Assembly (NCBI GenBank): GCA_016874095.1
Contig: VGVH01000011.1
Coordinates: forward strand, 1 to 64,000
From: Gammaproteobacteria bacterium
GTDB lineage: Bacteria > Pseudomonadota > Gammaproteobacteria > Steroidobacterales > GCA-2729495
DNA: 64,000 bases
Direction of reading: 5' to 3'
The notes beneath the pieces are model-generated. The model made no database searches and was not told the DNA's origin. It worked only from the letters and a program-made list of their open reading frames with translations. A program made the translations under genes and the position numbers. Positions 1 through 7,317 of this stretch are shown in pieces. Position 1 is the first letter of the stretch. The number at the start of each line of letters is the position of its first letter.

Positions 1-447
1 ACCTCGCTCGAGCAGGCGGTGACGCTGCTCCTCGGCGTCGAGAAGACACTGGTAGAGGGCGCCGGCGCCGCGGGCCTCGCGGCACTGCTGCAACACCCGC
101 GCCGCTTCAAGGGGCGGCGCGTCGGCCTCGTCCTCTCAGGCGGCAATCTCGATGCGCGCCTGCTGGCCGCGATTCTCACCCGTGACCTCGCGCGCGAAGG
201 GCGCATCACCCGCCTGCGCGTCGCGCTCTCCGACGTGCCCGGCCAGCTCGCGAAGATCTCCGCCCTGCTCGCCCGGCACGACGGCAACGTGCTCGACCTG
301 CAGCACCAGCGCATCTTCACGCCGCTGCCGGCCCGCAACACCTATCTCGACATCACCGTCGAGACCCGCGACCGCGCCCATCTCGAGGACATCCTCGCCG
401 CCGTGCGCACTGCCGGCTACGACGTGCGCGTGCTCGAACCGCAATAA
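1..447 (+). CDS. ilvA: Threonine ammonia-lyase, C-terminal part (5' end outside window)
   Basis: The frame is open from the first base and ends at TAA 445-447; only about 148 residues are visible. The first half holds the end of the PLP-fold catalytic domain, with a glycine-rich KTLVEGAGAAG stretch and LSGGNLD. The second half (RLRVALSDVPGQLAKISALL onward) is a single ACT regulatory domain. Threonine ammonia-lyase deaminates threonine to 2-oxobutanoate, the first step towards isoleucine. One ACT-like module, rather than the two of long biosynthetic IlvA, suggests the shorter form, so the biosynthetic or catabolic role is open. The stop codon lies inside the left arm of a large hairpin (444-570) that separates this gene from a convergent lipoprotein gene. 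Confidence 0.85.
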   Translation, partial: TSLEQAVTLLLGVEKTLVEGAGAAGLAALLQHPRRFKGRRVGLVLSGGNLDARLLAAILTRDLAREGRITRLRVALSDVPGQLAKISALLARHDGNVLDLQHQRIFTPLPARNTYLDITVETRDRAHLEDILAAVRTAGYDVRVLEPQ

Positions 448-570
448 GGGACGCCAAGCTTCGAGAAGTAAGCGGATTCTCTGTGAGGCGTTCTGAGCGA
501 GTAAGACTTCCCCGAGCGAAGAACGCCTCACAGAGAATCCGCTTACTTCTCGAAGCTTGGCGTCCCTTAT
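444..570. repeat. Long perfect hairpin element A (51-bp arms, 25-nt loop)
   Basis: Left arm 444-494 and right arm 520-570 are perfect reverse complements over 51 bp, around a 25-nt loop at 495-519. The outer end carries GGGACGCCAAGCTTCG, shared with elements B, C and D. The TAA of the upstream ilvA gene is inside the left arm, and the convergent DsbA-like gene stops 5 bp beyond the right arm. The loop is the exact reverse complement of the loop of element B, although the stem middles differ. The position between convergent stop codons fits a bidirectional terminator. The shared ends fit a non-autonomous mobile or REP-like repeat. No target duplication is seen. Confidence 0.93.
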
Positions 571-575
571 GGCTC

Positions 576-1277
576 TTATTGCAGCAGCGCGTCGATTGCC
601 GCCGACAGCGACTCGACGCTGCCCGCCCCGCGGTGCAACCGGCCGCGCGCGATGTCGCCGGCGCTGTGCCCGATGAAGAAGCTCGGCGTGCCCGCGACGC
701 CGACCGCCTTTGCAGCAGCCACGTCGCCGTCGAGCCACGAGCCATCTGCAATCTCCACACGGCACTGGCCGAAGCTGGCCGCATCCAATCTGAGCGCGAC
801 GGCGTGGCGCTGGAAATCCTCATCCCGCAGCGGGCCGCCGTCCTTTGCGAGCAGCCGCTCGTGGAATTCCCAGAATTTCCCCTGCCGCTCGGCGCAGGCG
901 GCCGCAACCGCCGCCGGCCGCGCGCGCAGGTGCCGCGGCAACGGATAGTTCGACAGCACGTAGCGCATCCGCCCCGTGTCGATGTAGCGGGCTTTCAGCG
1001 CCGGAAAGATGTCCTGCGCATAGCCCTGGCAGTACGGGCACTCGTAGTCCATGAACTCGACGACGGTGACCGGCGCATCCGCCGCGCCGAGCACCGGCAG
1101 GCCGGCGATCCGCAACTGGGGCGCCGGCGGCACCGCGGGCGCGCGGGCAATCCCGCCGACCGGATCGAGGCTGGTGCCGACGGGGAGATCGCGTGCGGGG
1201 GGGCTGAGTTCCGGAGCCGGCCCGGTCGCACAGGCTGACATCAACCCCAGCGACATCAGGAGGACAAAGCGACGCAT
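576..1277 (-). CDS. DsbA/thioredoxin-fold lipoprotein
   Basis: A 233-residue protein. It begins with a lipoprotein signal (MRRFVLLMSLGLMSAC, lipid-modified Cys16) and carries a thioredoxin fold with active-site CPYC at residues 80-83 (VVEFMDYECPYCQGY) and the cis-proline loop GVAGTPSFFIG near the C-terminus. The family (DsbA/DsbG-like, thioredoxin_4) performs thiol-disulfide exchange in the periplasm; here the enzyme would be membrane anchored. The ATG at 1275-1277 was chosen because the lipobox follows directly. The same frame is open upstream into a frameshifted YkgJ gene, giving an artificial-looking fusion of 349 codons. It converges on ilvA across hairpin A. Confidence 0.85.
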   Translation of the reverse strand: MRRFVLLMSLGLMSACATGPAPELSPPARDLPVGTSLDPVGGIARAPAVPPAPQLRIAGLPVLGAADAPVTVVEFMDYECPYCQGYAQDIFPALKARYIDTGRMRYVLSNYPLPRHLRARPAAVAAACAERQGKFWEFHERLLAKDGGPLRDEDFQRHAVALRLDAASFGQCRVEIADGSWLDGDVAAAKAVGVAGTPSFFIGHSAGDIARGRLHRGAGSVESLSAAIDALLQ

Positions 1278-1294
1278 TACCGCACTCCCCAGGT

Positions 1295-1625
1295 TCACCC
1301 GGCGCCGAGTATAGGCCGCTGGCCCGCGATCGGCCCGTACGGGCAAAACCCCGGCCGCGGCCCCACCCACCTGCGGGTGGTTGCGGCAGGTGTCGGGCCG
1401 TCGCTCGTAGACCGTGCAGCGACGCGTCAACTCGTCGAGGTAGATGCAGTCGCCGCTCGCGCGGCGCGCGAGTGTGAACACGCCGGACCTGGCGTGAAAG
1501 CGCTCGACCGTCCCGGACTCCTGCAGCCGCACCTCCACAGGCATCGTGCAGCAGCGTGCTGCGCAACCGGCGCAGAGCCCCTTGCGAAAGCGCGTCCAGG
1601 TTTCCCGGCGCCTGACATTCACCAC
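1295..1625 (-). pseudogene. YkgJ-family cysteine-cluster protein, frameshifted
   Basis: A GTG start at 1625 gives a YkgJ-type (PF03692) Cys-cluster protein, with CAGCAARCC, then GDCIYLD, RRCTVYERRP and DTCRNHP. The expected ending, of the form V-G-P-R-P-G-F-C-P-Y-G, is present but in another frame and stops at TGA 1295-1297. The break coincides with a tandem GGTGGGTG, consistent with a 4-nt duplication near 1367-1377. Without the correction, the frame runs on into the DsbA-like gene. The segment between VEVRL and ERFHARSG also looks about 25 residues shorter than relatives I remember, suggesting an internal deletion. Family members are thought to bind Zn or Fe. The gene is divergent from nlpC. 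Confidence 0.7.
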
Positions 1626-1657
1626 GACGTGCTCCTGGCCGGTGACGTTGAGGCGGC

Positions 1658-1663
1658 TACACT
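1658..1663 (+). promoter_or_regulatory. Candidate -10 box for the NlpC/P60 gene
   Basis: TACACT lies 6 nt before the ATG at 1670. That would put transcription initiation at about the start codon (leaderless mRNA). No convincing -35 is seen 16-18 bp upstream, and there is no Shine-Dalgarno sequence in the 44-bp gap. Confidence 0.3.
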
Positions 1664-1669
1664 AGCGGC

Positions 1670-2173
1670 ATGCGCACGATATTCCGGTGGCTGCTGGTGG
1701 CATCGCTGGCTGTACTCGCCGGCTGCGGCACCGAGCGCTCGGTGCGCGACGCGCCGGTAGCGACGCCAATCCCGCCATCCGTCCGCACGCTCGAGGACCC
1801 GCGCCGGCGGACCGTGGTCGACACCGCCCTCGCCCAGCTTGGCGTGCGTTACAAGTACGGCGGCAACAGCCCGCGCGAGGGCTTCGACTGCAGCGGACTC
1901 GTGAAATACGCCTACGACGCCGCGGGCATGAGCGTGCCCCGGGTTTCGCGCGACCAGCTGGCAGCGACCAGACCAGTGCCGCTCGAGAAGGCCGAACCGG
2001 GCGATCTGGTGTTCTTCCGCAGCGAGGACTACTCGCACGTCGGGATCTACCTCGGCGAGGGCCGCTTCGTACACGCGCCGCAGTCCGGTCGAGCGGTCGA
2101 GATCGGCAGCTTCGGCAACGACTGGTACCGGCGGCGCTTCGTGCGCGCGGGCCGGGTTTCGGCAGCGGATTAG
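1670..2173 (+). CDS. NlpC/P60 peptidoglycan endopeptidase lipoprotein
   Basis: A 167-residue protein. A lipoprotein signal (LAVLAGC, Cys19) is followed by an NlpC/P60 domain with catalytic Cys74 in GFDCSGLVKY, His123 in YSHVGIY and His135 in FVHAP. Family members cleave the D-Glu/mDAP bond of peptide stems; with the lipid anchor this is probably a Spr/NlpC-like envelope hydrolase. It is transcribed away from the YkgJ remnant. Its TAG overlaps the TAA of the convergent metallo-hydrolase gene (shared bases 2170-2173). Confidence 0.9.
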   Translation: MRTIFRWLLVASLAVLAGCGTERSVRDAPVATPIPPSVRTLEDPRRRTVVDTALAQLGVRYKYGGNSPREGFDCSGLVKYAYDAAGMSVPRVSRDQLAATRPVPLEKAEPGDLVFFRSEDYSHVGIYLGEGRFVHAPQSGRAVEIGSFGNDWYRRRFVRAGRVSAAD

Positions 2174-3075
2174 CCCCCCGCAGCCAGCACCCGCACGAAC
2201 CGTTCCGCGTTGATGAAGCCCTTGCCCCAGGCAGGCTCGAGGTCGGCGAGCGGCTTCGCGGCGACGATGGCGTCGTCACTCATGCCCTGCTGTTTGAGCG
2301 CCTGCACACGGTCACGAGCCGTGATTAGCATGTCGCGGAAAGTGGCGACGTCGCGCTCGCGCGCCACTTCGCCGTGGCCCGGGATGATCAGAGTGTCTGC
2401 GTCGGCAATCTCCATGATGCGTTCGCAGCCGGCGATCATGCCGGCGACACTGCCGCCGCTCGACAGGTCGATGAACGGGAAGCCGTAGCGCACGAACACG
2501 TCACCTGCGTGCAGCACGTTGGCCTTCTCGAAGAAAAACACCGCATCGCCGTCGGTGTGCGCGTTGGGGATATGCACGACGCGGATGGTGTCGCCATTGA
2601 AGTGGAAGGTCATGTTCTCGCTGAAGGTGATCACCGGCAGCGCTTCGCCCGGCGAGGCGGGGATAGTCCTGTTGAAGAAGCTGTTGAACGAATCGCGACT
2701 CAGACGCTCGCGCACGTTGTCGTGGGCTACGATCACGTAACCCTGCCTGCCGAGCGCTGCGTTGCCACCGGTGTGGTCTCGGTGCCAGTGGGTATTCAGC
2801 ACATACCGTATCGGCTGCTTCGACAGCTTGCCTGCCGCCTCGACGATGGCTGGCGCCATCGGTTCGAACTGGTCGTCGATGATGAACACGCCGTCCGGGC
2901 CGGCACTCGCGCCGACGTTGCCTGCGGGCGAAGCCTCCAGCAGGTGCACACTGCCGCGCACGGCACTGACCTTGAGGTCGCCGGGACCCGGTTCGCGTTG
3001 CGCCCAGACGATGGCGGCAACAGTGGCGGCAAGCGCGGCGGTCAGCAGGATGGCGGGTCTGGTGATGTTTCGCAT
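2170..3075 (-). CDS. Exported metallo-beta-lactamase-fold hydrolase
   Basis: A 301-residue protein. An N-terminal hydrophobic segment (residues 7-25, ending near WAQ) is likely a signal peptide. The MBL-fold zinc motifs are all present: HWHRDH at 96-101, His173 in PNAHTDGD, Asp192 in HAGDVF and His234 in IPGHGE, so a dinuclear site is expected. The substrate is not evident; sequence style and length fit the broad exported MBL-fold group (quinoprotein-relay or lactonase-like) rather than true beta-lactamases. It ends in a 4-base overlap with the convergent NlpC/P60 gene. Upstream (3076-3115) only a short gap separates it from the decayed ATPase gene. Confidence 0.85.
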   Translation of the reverse strand: MRNITRPAILLTAALAATVAAIVWAQREPGPGDLKVSAVRGSVHLLEASPAGNVGASAGPDGVFIIDDQFEPMAPAIVEAAGKLSKQPIRYVLNTHWHRDHTGGNAALGRQGYVIVAHDNVRERLSRDSFNSFFNRTIPASPGEALPVITFSENMTFHFNGDTIRVVHIPNAHTDGDAVFFFEKANVLHAGDVFVRYGFPFIDLSSGGSVAGMIAGCERIMEIADADTLIIPGHGEVARERDVATFRDMLITARDRVQALKQQGMSDDAIVAAKPLADLEPAWGKGFINAERFVRVLAAGG

Positions 3076-3115
3076 CGTTAGATCTCCCCGAAGATGATCG
3101 CGGTTTGCGCCGCTC

Positions 3116-4103
3116 CTAGTAACTGTCCGCGCGGGTCATGGGCTCGGGCAGGGCGGCGCAGGGGGCGTCGGGCTCGGGGCTCTCCTCGAGGTCGGCCGCG
3201 GCGACACTCAGGCCCTCTGCCTTTGCCCAGTCCATGCCGGCCGCGCCGGTGCCAAGGGCTCCGGCGAACGTGAAGGTCTTCTGCTCGTTCAGGCCGAGGG
3301 AGTTGTTCGAGTAGGTCGCAGCCACGACAGCGAGTACGCGCGGCTGGCCCGCGGCTGTGTGGAGAAGCTGGCCTGCGTCGAGCGGCGCGCCAGCCGTCCA
3401 GGCATCGAAGCCGGGCGCGGCAAGCAAATTGTTGAGCCGAAGCGCAAGAGTCTGGCGATCGGCTGCGGGGTAGAAACTCTCGAGGTCGAGTACGCCGAGC
3501 CTTGCAAGCGGCGGCTTCTGGATGAGGCCGATCAGGGCGGCCACGTCGAGCCCCCCTGCCCTCGCGCCAGGCGTGATCGAGCAGGTTGCGTACGAGGATG
3601 TGATCGCGACTGGTGAGCGGATCGGCATCGACACCGAGCAGTGTCAGGAACCCGGTCGCCGTGTTCTGCAGGCGTTCGCGGTAAAGATCGGCGTCATCGC
3701 GCAACTCCGGCGGCGGCGCGGAGAATTCGCGCAGCACCGACAGCGGCTGGCCCCAGTCAGCCAGTCCCTTCTTCCAGGTCTCGGCTTGCGCTGCAGCATG
3801 GGCATCGACGCTCTGGCCGGACTCAGCAGCAGCGCGCGGTTCGATCCACGGCGCCAGGTCAGCCGGGGCTAAATCCGGGAAGCTGAGCAGGAGGTTGCCG
3901 AGGTCGCCCTTCGGGTCGATGGCGATGACGGGGATGCGGTCCATCGCTGCCTCTTCGATGAGACCGATGCCGCTGCCCGTCTTGCCGATGAGCACAGCAT
4001 GAGTGGTCAGGTCCTTTGATTCGTAGAGAATGAGGTCGTCGGTGATGCCGCCATCGACCCGCTTGCCGAGGTAGAAAACCCCGAGTTTTTCGTAGTCCTG
4101 CAT
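3116..4103 (-). pseudogene. HerA/DUF87-like ATPase, decayed
   Basis: From ATG 4103 the frame reads MQDYEKLGVFYLGKRVDGG, then a P-loop region GKTGSGIGLIEEAAMD in which the Walker A Lys-Thr and a few following residues are missing. It continues with IDPKGDLGNLLLSFPDL and WKKGLADWGQ, where relatives I remember have about 25 more residues. At about 3590 the reading switches frame (REGRG, then LDVAALIGLIQKPPLARLG in another frame) and goes through LDLESFYPAADR and NNLLAAPGFDAW to TAG 3116-3118. The family is usually about 800 residues; little more than 300 remain and the C-terminal ATPase half is gone. The last 60 residues I do not recognise. Divergent from ypfJ with a 42-bp gap. Confidence 0.75.
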
Positions 4104-4145
4104 GGCACCATCATAGGACAGGCAACGGGCTGCCGGAGACTTGCA

Positions 4146-5009
4146 ATGCGCTGGGAACAGGGCCGACGAAGCGACAATGTCGAAGACCGCCGCGGCATGC
4201 CGGTGCTCCGCGGGGGCGTGGTAGGCGGCGGAATCGGCGCGATCGTGCTCGTGCTGGTGGCGTCGTATTTCCTCGGCGTCGATCCACGGATGCTGATGCA
4301 GGTGATACCGCAGGACAGCAGCCCGGCGGGTTCCGCCGAACCGGCGCCAGCGCCGGTCCCCGGCGCAGATCCGCTCGCCGATTTCGTGAGCGTCGTGCTT
4401 GGTGATACGGAGGACACCTGGACTGCGATATTCCGCGAGGTCGGTCAAAGCTACGAGCCGCCCGCGCTGGTTCTGTTCAGCGGCGCGGTTGAGTCCGCCT
4501 GCGGTGTGGGCCAGTCGGCAATGGGCCCGTTCTACTGCCCGGCCGATCGCAAGGTGTACATCGATCTCGATTTCTATCGTGACCTGCGCGAGCGCTTCAA
4601 CGCACCGGGCGATTTCGCGCAGGCCTACGTGATCGCGCACGAGGTCGGCCACCATGTGCAGAACCTGCTTGGCACCTCCTCTCGCGTGCAGGGCGCCCGG
4701 CAGCAAGCGAGCGAAGGCGAGGGCAATGCGCTTTCGGTACGGCTCGAGCTGCAGGCCGACTGCTACGCTGGCGTGTGGGCCGCGCAGGCCGACGAGGCGC
4801 GCGGCATCCTCGAGGCAGGCGACGTCGAGGAGGGACTGACGGCGGCCTCTGCCATCGGCGACGATCGCCTGCAGCGCCAGGCCACCGGGACGATCGCGCC
4901 CGACTCCTTCACGCACGGCAGCTCAGAGCAGCGCGTACGCTGGTTCCGCCGTGGACTGGAGACCGGCGATCCCGCGCAGTGCAAGACGTTCGATGCGCGG
5001 GAGTTGTAG
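4146..5009 (+). CDS. ypfJ: YpfJ/KPN_02809-family neutral zinc metallopeptidase
   Basis: A 287-residue protein (PF04228). The N-terminal MRWEQGRRSDNVEDRRG is the family signature; one transmembrane helix spans roughly residues 22-45; a Pro/Ala linker follows; the zinc site is HEVGHH (His165, Glu166, His169), with downstream LELQADCYAGVWA probably supplying a third ligand. CGVGQSAMGPFYCPAD and the conserved C-terminal GSSEQRVRWFRRG support the family. The role in the envelope is poorly known. Its TAG lies 2 bp before hairpin B, which fills the gap to the convergent hemW. Confidence 0.92.
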   Translation: MRWEQGRRSDNVEDRRGMPVLRGGVVGGGIGAIVLVLVASYFLGVDPRMLMQVIPQDSSPAGSAEPAPAPVPGADPLADFVSVVLGDTEDTWTAIFREVGQSYEPPALVLFSGAVESACGVGQSAMGPFYCPADRKVYIDLDFYRDLRERFNAPGDFAQAYVIAHEVGHHVQNLLGTSSRVQGARQQASEGEGNALSVRLELQADCYAGVWAAQADEARGILEAGDVEEGLTAASAIGDDRLQRQATGTIAPDSFTHGSSEQRVRWFRRGLETGDPAQCKTFDAREL

Positions 5010-5011
5010 AC

Positions 5012-5140
5012 TGGGGACGCCAACCTTCGTCGAGAATTTTTCGTCGGTCGACCGAGGTGCTCCTCGCTCGGGGAAGTCTTACTCGCTCGGAACACCTCGG
5101 TCGACCGACGAAAAATTCTCGACGAAGGTTGGCGTCCCCA
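5012..5140. repeat. Long hairpin element B (52-bp arms, one mismatch, 25-nt loop)
   Basis: Left arm 5012-5063 and right arm 5089-5140 pair over 51 of 52 positions (the mismatch involves 5060). The loop at 5064-5088 is identical in sequence to the reverse complement of the loop of element A. The outer ends carry GGGGACGCCAACCTTCG. The inner stem near the loop resembles A (GAGGYGYTCY), while the middle of the stem differs completely. The element occupies the whole interval between the stops of ypfJ (2 bp away) and hemW (2 bp away), and the symmetry nearly continues into the two TAG codons. A bidirectional terminator or structured RNA role is plausible. Confidence 0.93.
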
Positions 5141-5142
5141 AT

Positions 5143-6288
5143 CTACGGCAGGAAGAGCGCGACCAGATCGTTCAGGAATCGCGCGCCGAGCGCGGTCGGG
5201 CGGATCTCGCCGTGGCGGCGCTCGAGCAGCCCCTTTTCTATCGCGGTCGAAAGCGCCGGCTCGCCCGCTGACAGCGGCAGCCCGGTCCTTTCGCTGAAGA
5301 GTTTCTCGGGAAAGCCGCCGGTGAGGCGCAGCGCATTCATCATGAACTCGAACGCCGTGTCCGCCGTCGAAACGACCCGGCGTTCGGCGATAGCACCCTC
5401 CGCAGCGCGCCGCAGGTAATCCGCCGGCGCACGCGTGCGGCTCTCGCGGACGATGCCCGCGGCCGTCGTCAGCTTGGCATGAGCCCCGGCGCCGATGCCG
5501 AGGTAGTCACCGAACCGCCAGTAGTTGAGGTTGTGGCGGCACTCCTCGCCCGCCCTTGCCCAGGCCGAGACCTCGTAGCGGCGGAAACCGGCTGCTGCCA
5601 CACGCGCGTGGACTGCTTCTTCGATGGCATGGGCCGCATCGCCGTCGGGCAGCACGGGCGGCCGGGCGTGGAAAACGGTATTGGGCTCGATCGTCAGGTG
5701 GTAGAAGGACAGGTGTGTCGCACCACTCGCGAGCGCCGCGTCGACGTCCGCCACAGCTGAGTCCGGTGACTGGCCCGGCAGGCAGTACATGAGGTCGAGG
5801 TTCACACGGTCGAAGGACTGGCGCGCCAGGGTGACTGCGCGGCGGGCCTCGTCGCTGCTGTGGATGCGGCCAAGTGCCTGCAGTTGGCGCGGGGCGAAAC
5901 TCTGCACCCCGATAGAGAGCCGGTTGACACCGGCCGCGCGGTAACCACGAAAGCGCTCGGCTTCCACTGCACCGGGGTTCGCCTCGAGCGTGATCTCGAC
6001 GTCGTGAACGAGTGCGAGCCGCGCGCGCACGCCATCGAGAAGGCGTGTGACCGCCGCGGCAGAGAAGAGACTGGGCGTACCGCCACCGATGAAGATCGCG
6101 GCAAGCGGCCGCGAGCACGCCGCCGGCAGCGAACCGTCGAGATCGGCGAGCAACGCCGTGACGTAGGCCTCCTCGGGCAGTTCGCCGCGCAACTCGTGCG
6201 AATTGAAGTCACAGTACGGGCACTTGCGCAGGCACCATGGCAGGTGCACATAGAGCGCGAGCGGCGGCAGTTGTGACACGGTCGACAT
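5143..6288 (-). CDS. hemW: HemW, radical SAM heme chaperone
   Basis: A 381-residue protein. The radical SAM motif CLRKCPYC (Cys19, Cys23, Cys26) is preceded by LALYVHLPW. The glycine-rich SAM motif FIGGGTPSLF, ITLEANPG, NRLSIGVQSF and the late GIGAGAHA/LNYWRFGDYLG region match HemW rather than coproporphyrinogen dehydrogenase HemN. In particular CPYCDFNSH with no further Cys is the HemW pattern. HemW binds heme and delivers it to respiratory proteins. Length is normal. It starts 67 bp from the divergent uppP, and its stop abuts hairpin B. Confidence 0.93.
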   Translation of the reverse strand: MSTVSQLPPLALYVHLPWCLRKCPYCDFNSHELRGELPEEAYVTALLADLDGSLPAACSRPLAAIFIGGGTPSLFSAAAVTRLLDGVRARLALVHDVEITLEANPGAVEAERFRGYRAAGVNRLSIGVQSFAPRQLQALGRIHSSDEARRAVTLARQSFDRVNLDLMYCLPGQSPDSAVADVDAALASGATHLSFYHLTIEPNTVFHARPPVLPDGDAAHAIEEAVHARVAAAGFRRYEVSAWARAGEECRHNLNYWRFGDYLGIGAGAHAKLTTAAGIVRESRTRAPADYLRRAAEGAIAERRVVSTADTAFEFMMNALRLTGGFPEKLFSERTGLPLSAGEPALSTAIEKGLLERRHGEIRPTALGARFLNDLVALFLP

Positions 6289-6355
6289 CAGGGTGGTTGC
6301 CTAGCACGGATTCACCTGCAACCATACGCGGCGCCACTGTCGCCCGAAAGCCCGC

Positions 6356-7165
6356 ATGCTCGACTGGTTCACCGCGCTCGTCCTCGGCCTCGTCGAGGGG
6401 CTGACCGAATTCCTGCCGGTGTCGAGCACGGGTCACCTGATCCTCGCGGGCTCGCTGCTCGGATACAGCGGCCCCGAGGCAGTTGCGGTGCAGATCGTGA
6501 TCCAGGGCGCCGCCATCCTGGCCGTATGCTGGGAGTATCGCCGATTGCTCCTCGACACCGCGCTCGGCCTCAGGCACGACAGCGGGGCGCGCCAGTTCGC
6601 GCTGAACGTGCTGCTCGGCTTTCTGCCGCTCGCCGTTCTCGGGGTTCTGTTCAAGGATGCAATCGAGGAACACCTGTTCCGGCCGGTGCCGGTGGCACTT
6701 GCGCTCATCATCGGCGGGATAGTGATCCTGGCCGTCGACCGTCGCGAGGGCAGCGCCACCGTGCGCGAGGTGAAGGACCTCACGCCGCTGACTGCGGCGA
6801 AGCTGGGACTGTGTCAGATGGTGGCACTGTTTCCGGGAACGTCTCGCTCGGGCGCGACCATCGTCGGCGGCGTGCTGTTCGGCCTGTCACGCAAGGCGGC
6901 AACGGAGTTCTCGTTCTTTCTCGCGATACCGACCCTGCTCGGCGCGACCGCTTACAAGCTGATCGAGTCCTGGCACCTGTTCACCGCCGCGACCTTCCCG
7001 ATGCTGCTGCTCTCGTCCCTGGGGGCGTTCATGACGGCACTGCTCGCCGTGCGCGGCTTCATCAGCTTCATTGCGAATCACAGCTTCGCGGCGTTCGCCT
7101 GGTATCGCATCGTGTTCGGCGCCATCGTGCTGGTGACGGCGTACTACGGCTATTGGGGACGCTAA
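6356..7165 (+). CDS. uppP: Undecaprenyl-diphosphate phosphatase UppP (BacA)
   Basis: A 269-residue polytopic membrane protein. The two signature motifs are present: EGLTEFLPVSSTGH (residues 14-27) and PGTSRSGATI (about 160-169), carrying the Glu, Ser, His and Arg used in catalysis. UppP dephosphorylates undecaprenyl diphosphate to recycle the lipid carrier of cell-wall synthesis, matching the PBP1b gene further along. The last codons (W-G-R-stop) are formed by the first bases of repeat element C, so the native C-terminus was probably replaced by the element; the catalytic part is complete. Confidence 0.95.
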   Translation: MLDWFTALVLGLVEGLTEFLPVSSTGHLILAGSLLGYSGPEAVAVQIVIQGAAILAVCWEYRRLLLDTALGLRHDSGARQFALNVLLGFLPLAVLGVLFKDAIEEHLFRPVPVALALIIGGIVILAVDRREGSATVREVKDLTPLTAAKLGLCQMVALFPGTSRSGATIVGGVLFGLSRKAATEFSFFLAIPTLLGATAYKLIESWHLFTAATFPMLLLSSLGAFMTALLAVRGFISFIANHSFAAFAWYRIVFGAIVLVTAYYGYWGR

Positions 7166-7317
7166 CCTTCGTTGAAAAAGTTTCTTCGGTGTAATTAAGG
7201 GGACAGTGACCCTAATTCCGCTGCGCGAATCGCCGAGTTTCTTCCGGTCGCTGAAGCGGAATTAGGGTCACTGTCCCCTTAATTAAACTTTTCCGACGAA
7301 GGTTAGCGTCCCCAATA
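7151..7317. repeat. Nested inverted-repeat element C
   Basis: The outer arms 7151-7183 and 7285-7317 pair over 31 of 33 positions and carry the GGGGACGCTAACCTTCG end shared with elements A, B and D. Inside is a second, perfect 31-bp inverted repeat (7192-7222 with 7255-7285) of a different type, containing GGGGACAGTGACCC, around a 32-nt loop. The left side has an extra CTTCGGTG-like stretch (about 7184-7191) without counterpart. The element overlaps the last codons of uppP and ends exactly where the stop of the convergent propeller gene begins. It looks like one repeat type inserted within another. Confidence 0.9.

Noticed and set aside
3078-4916. Long leftward open frame of 612 codons
   Set aside because: Its first two thirds are antisense to the well-supported ypfJ and biased in composition; only the part from 4103 down matches the ATPase family, and that part is disrupted.
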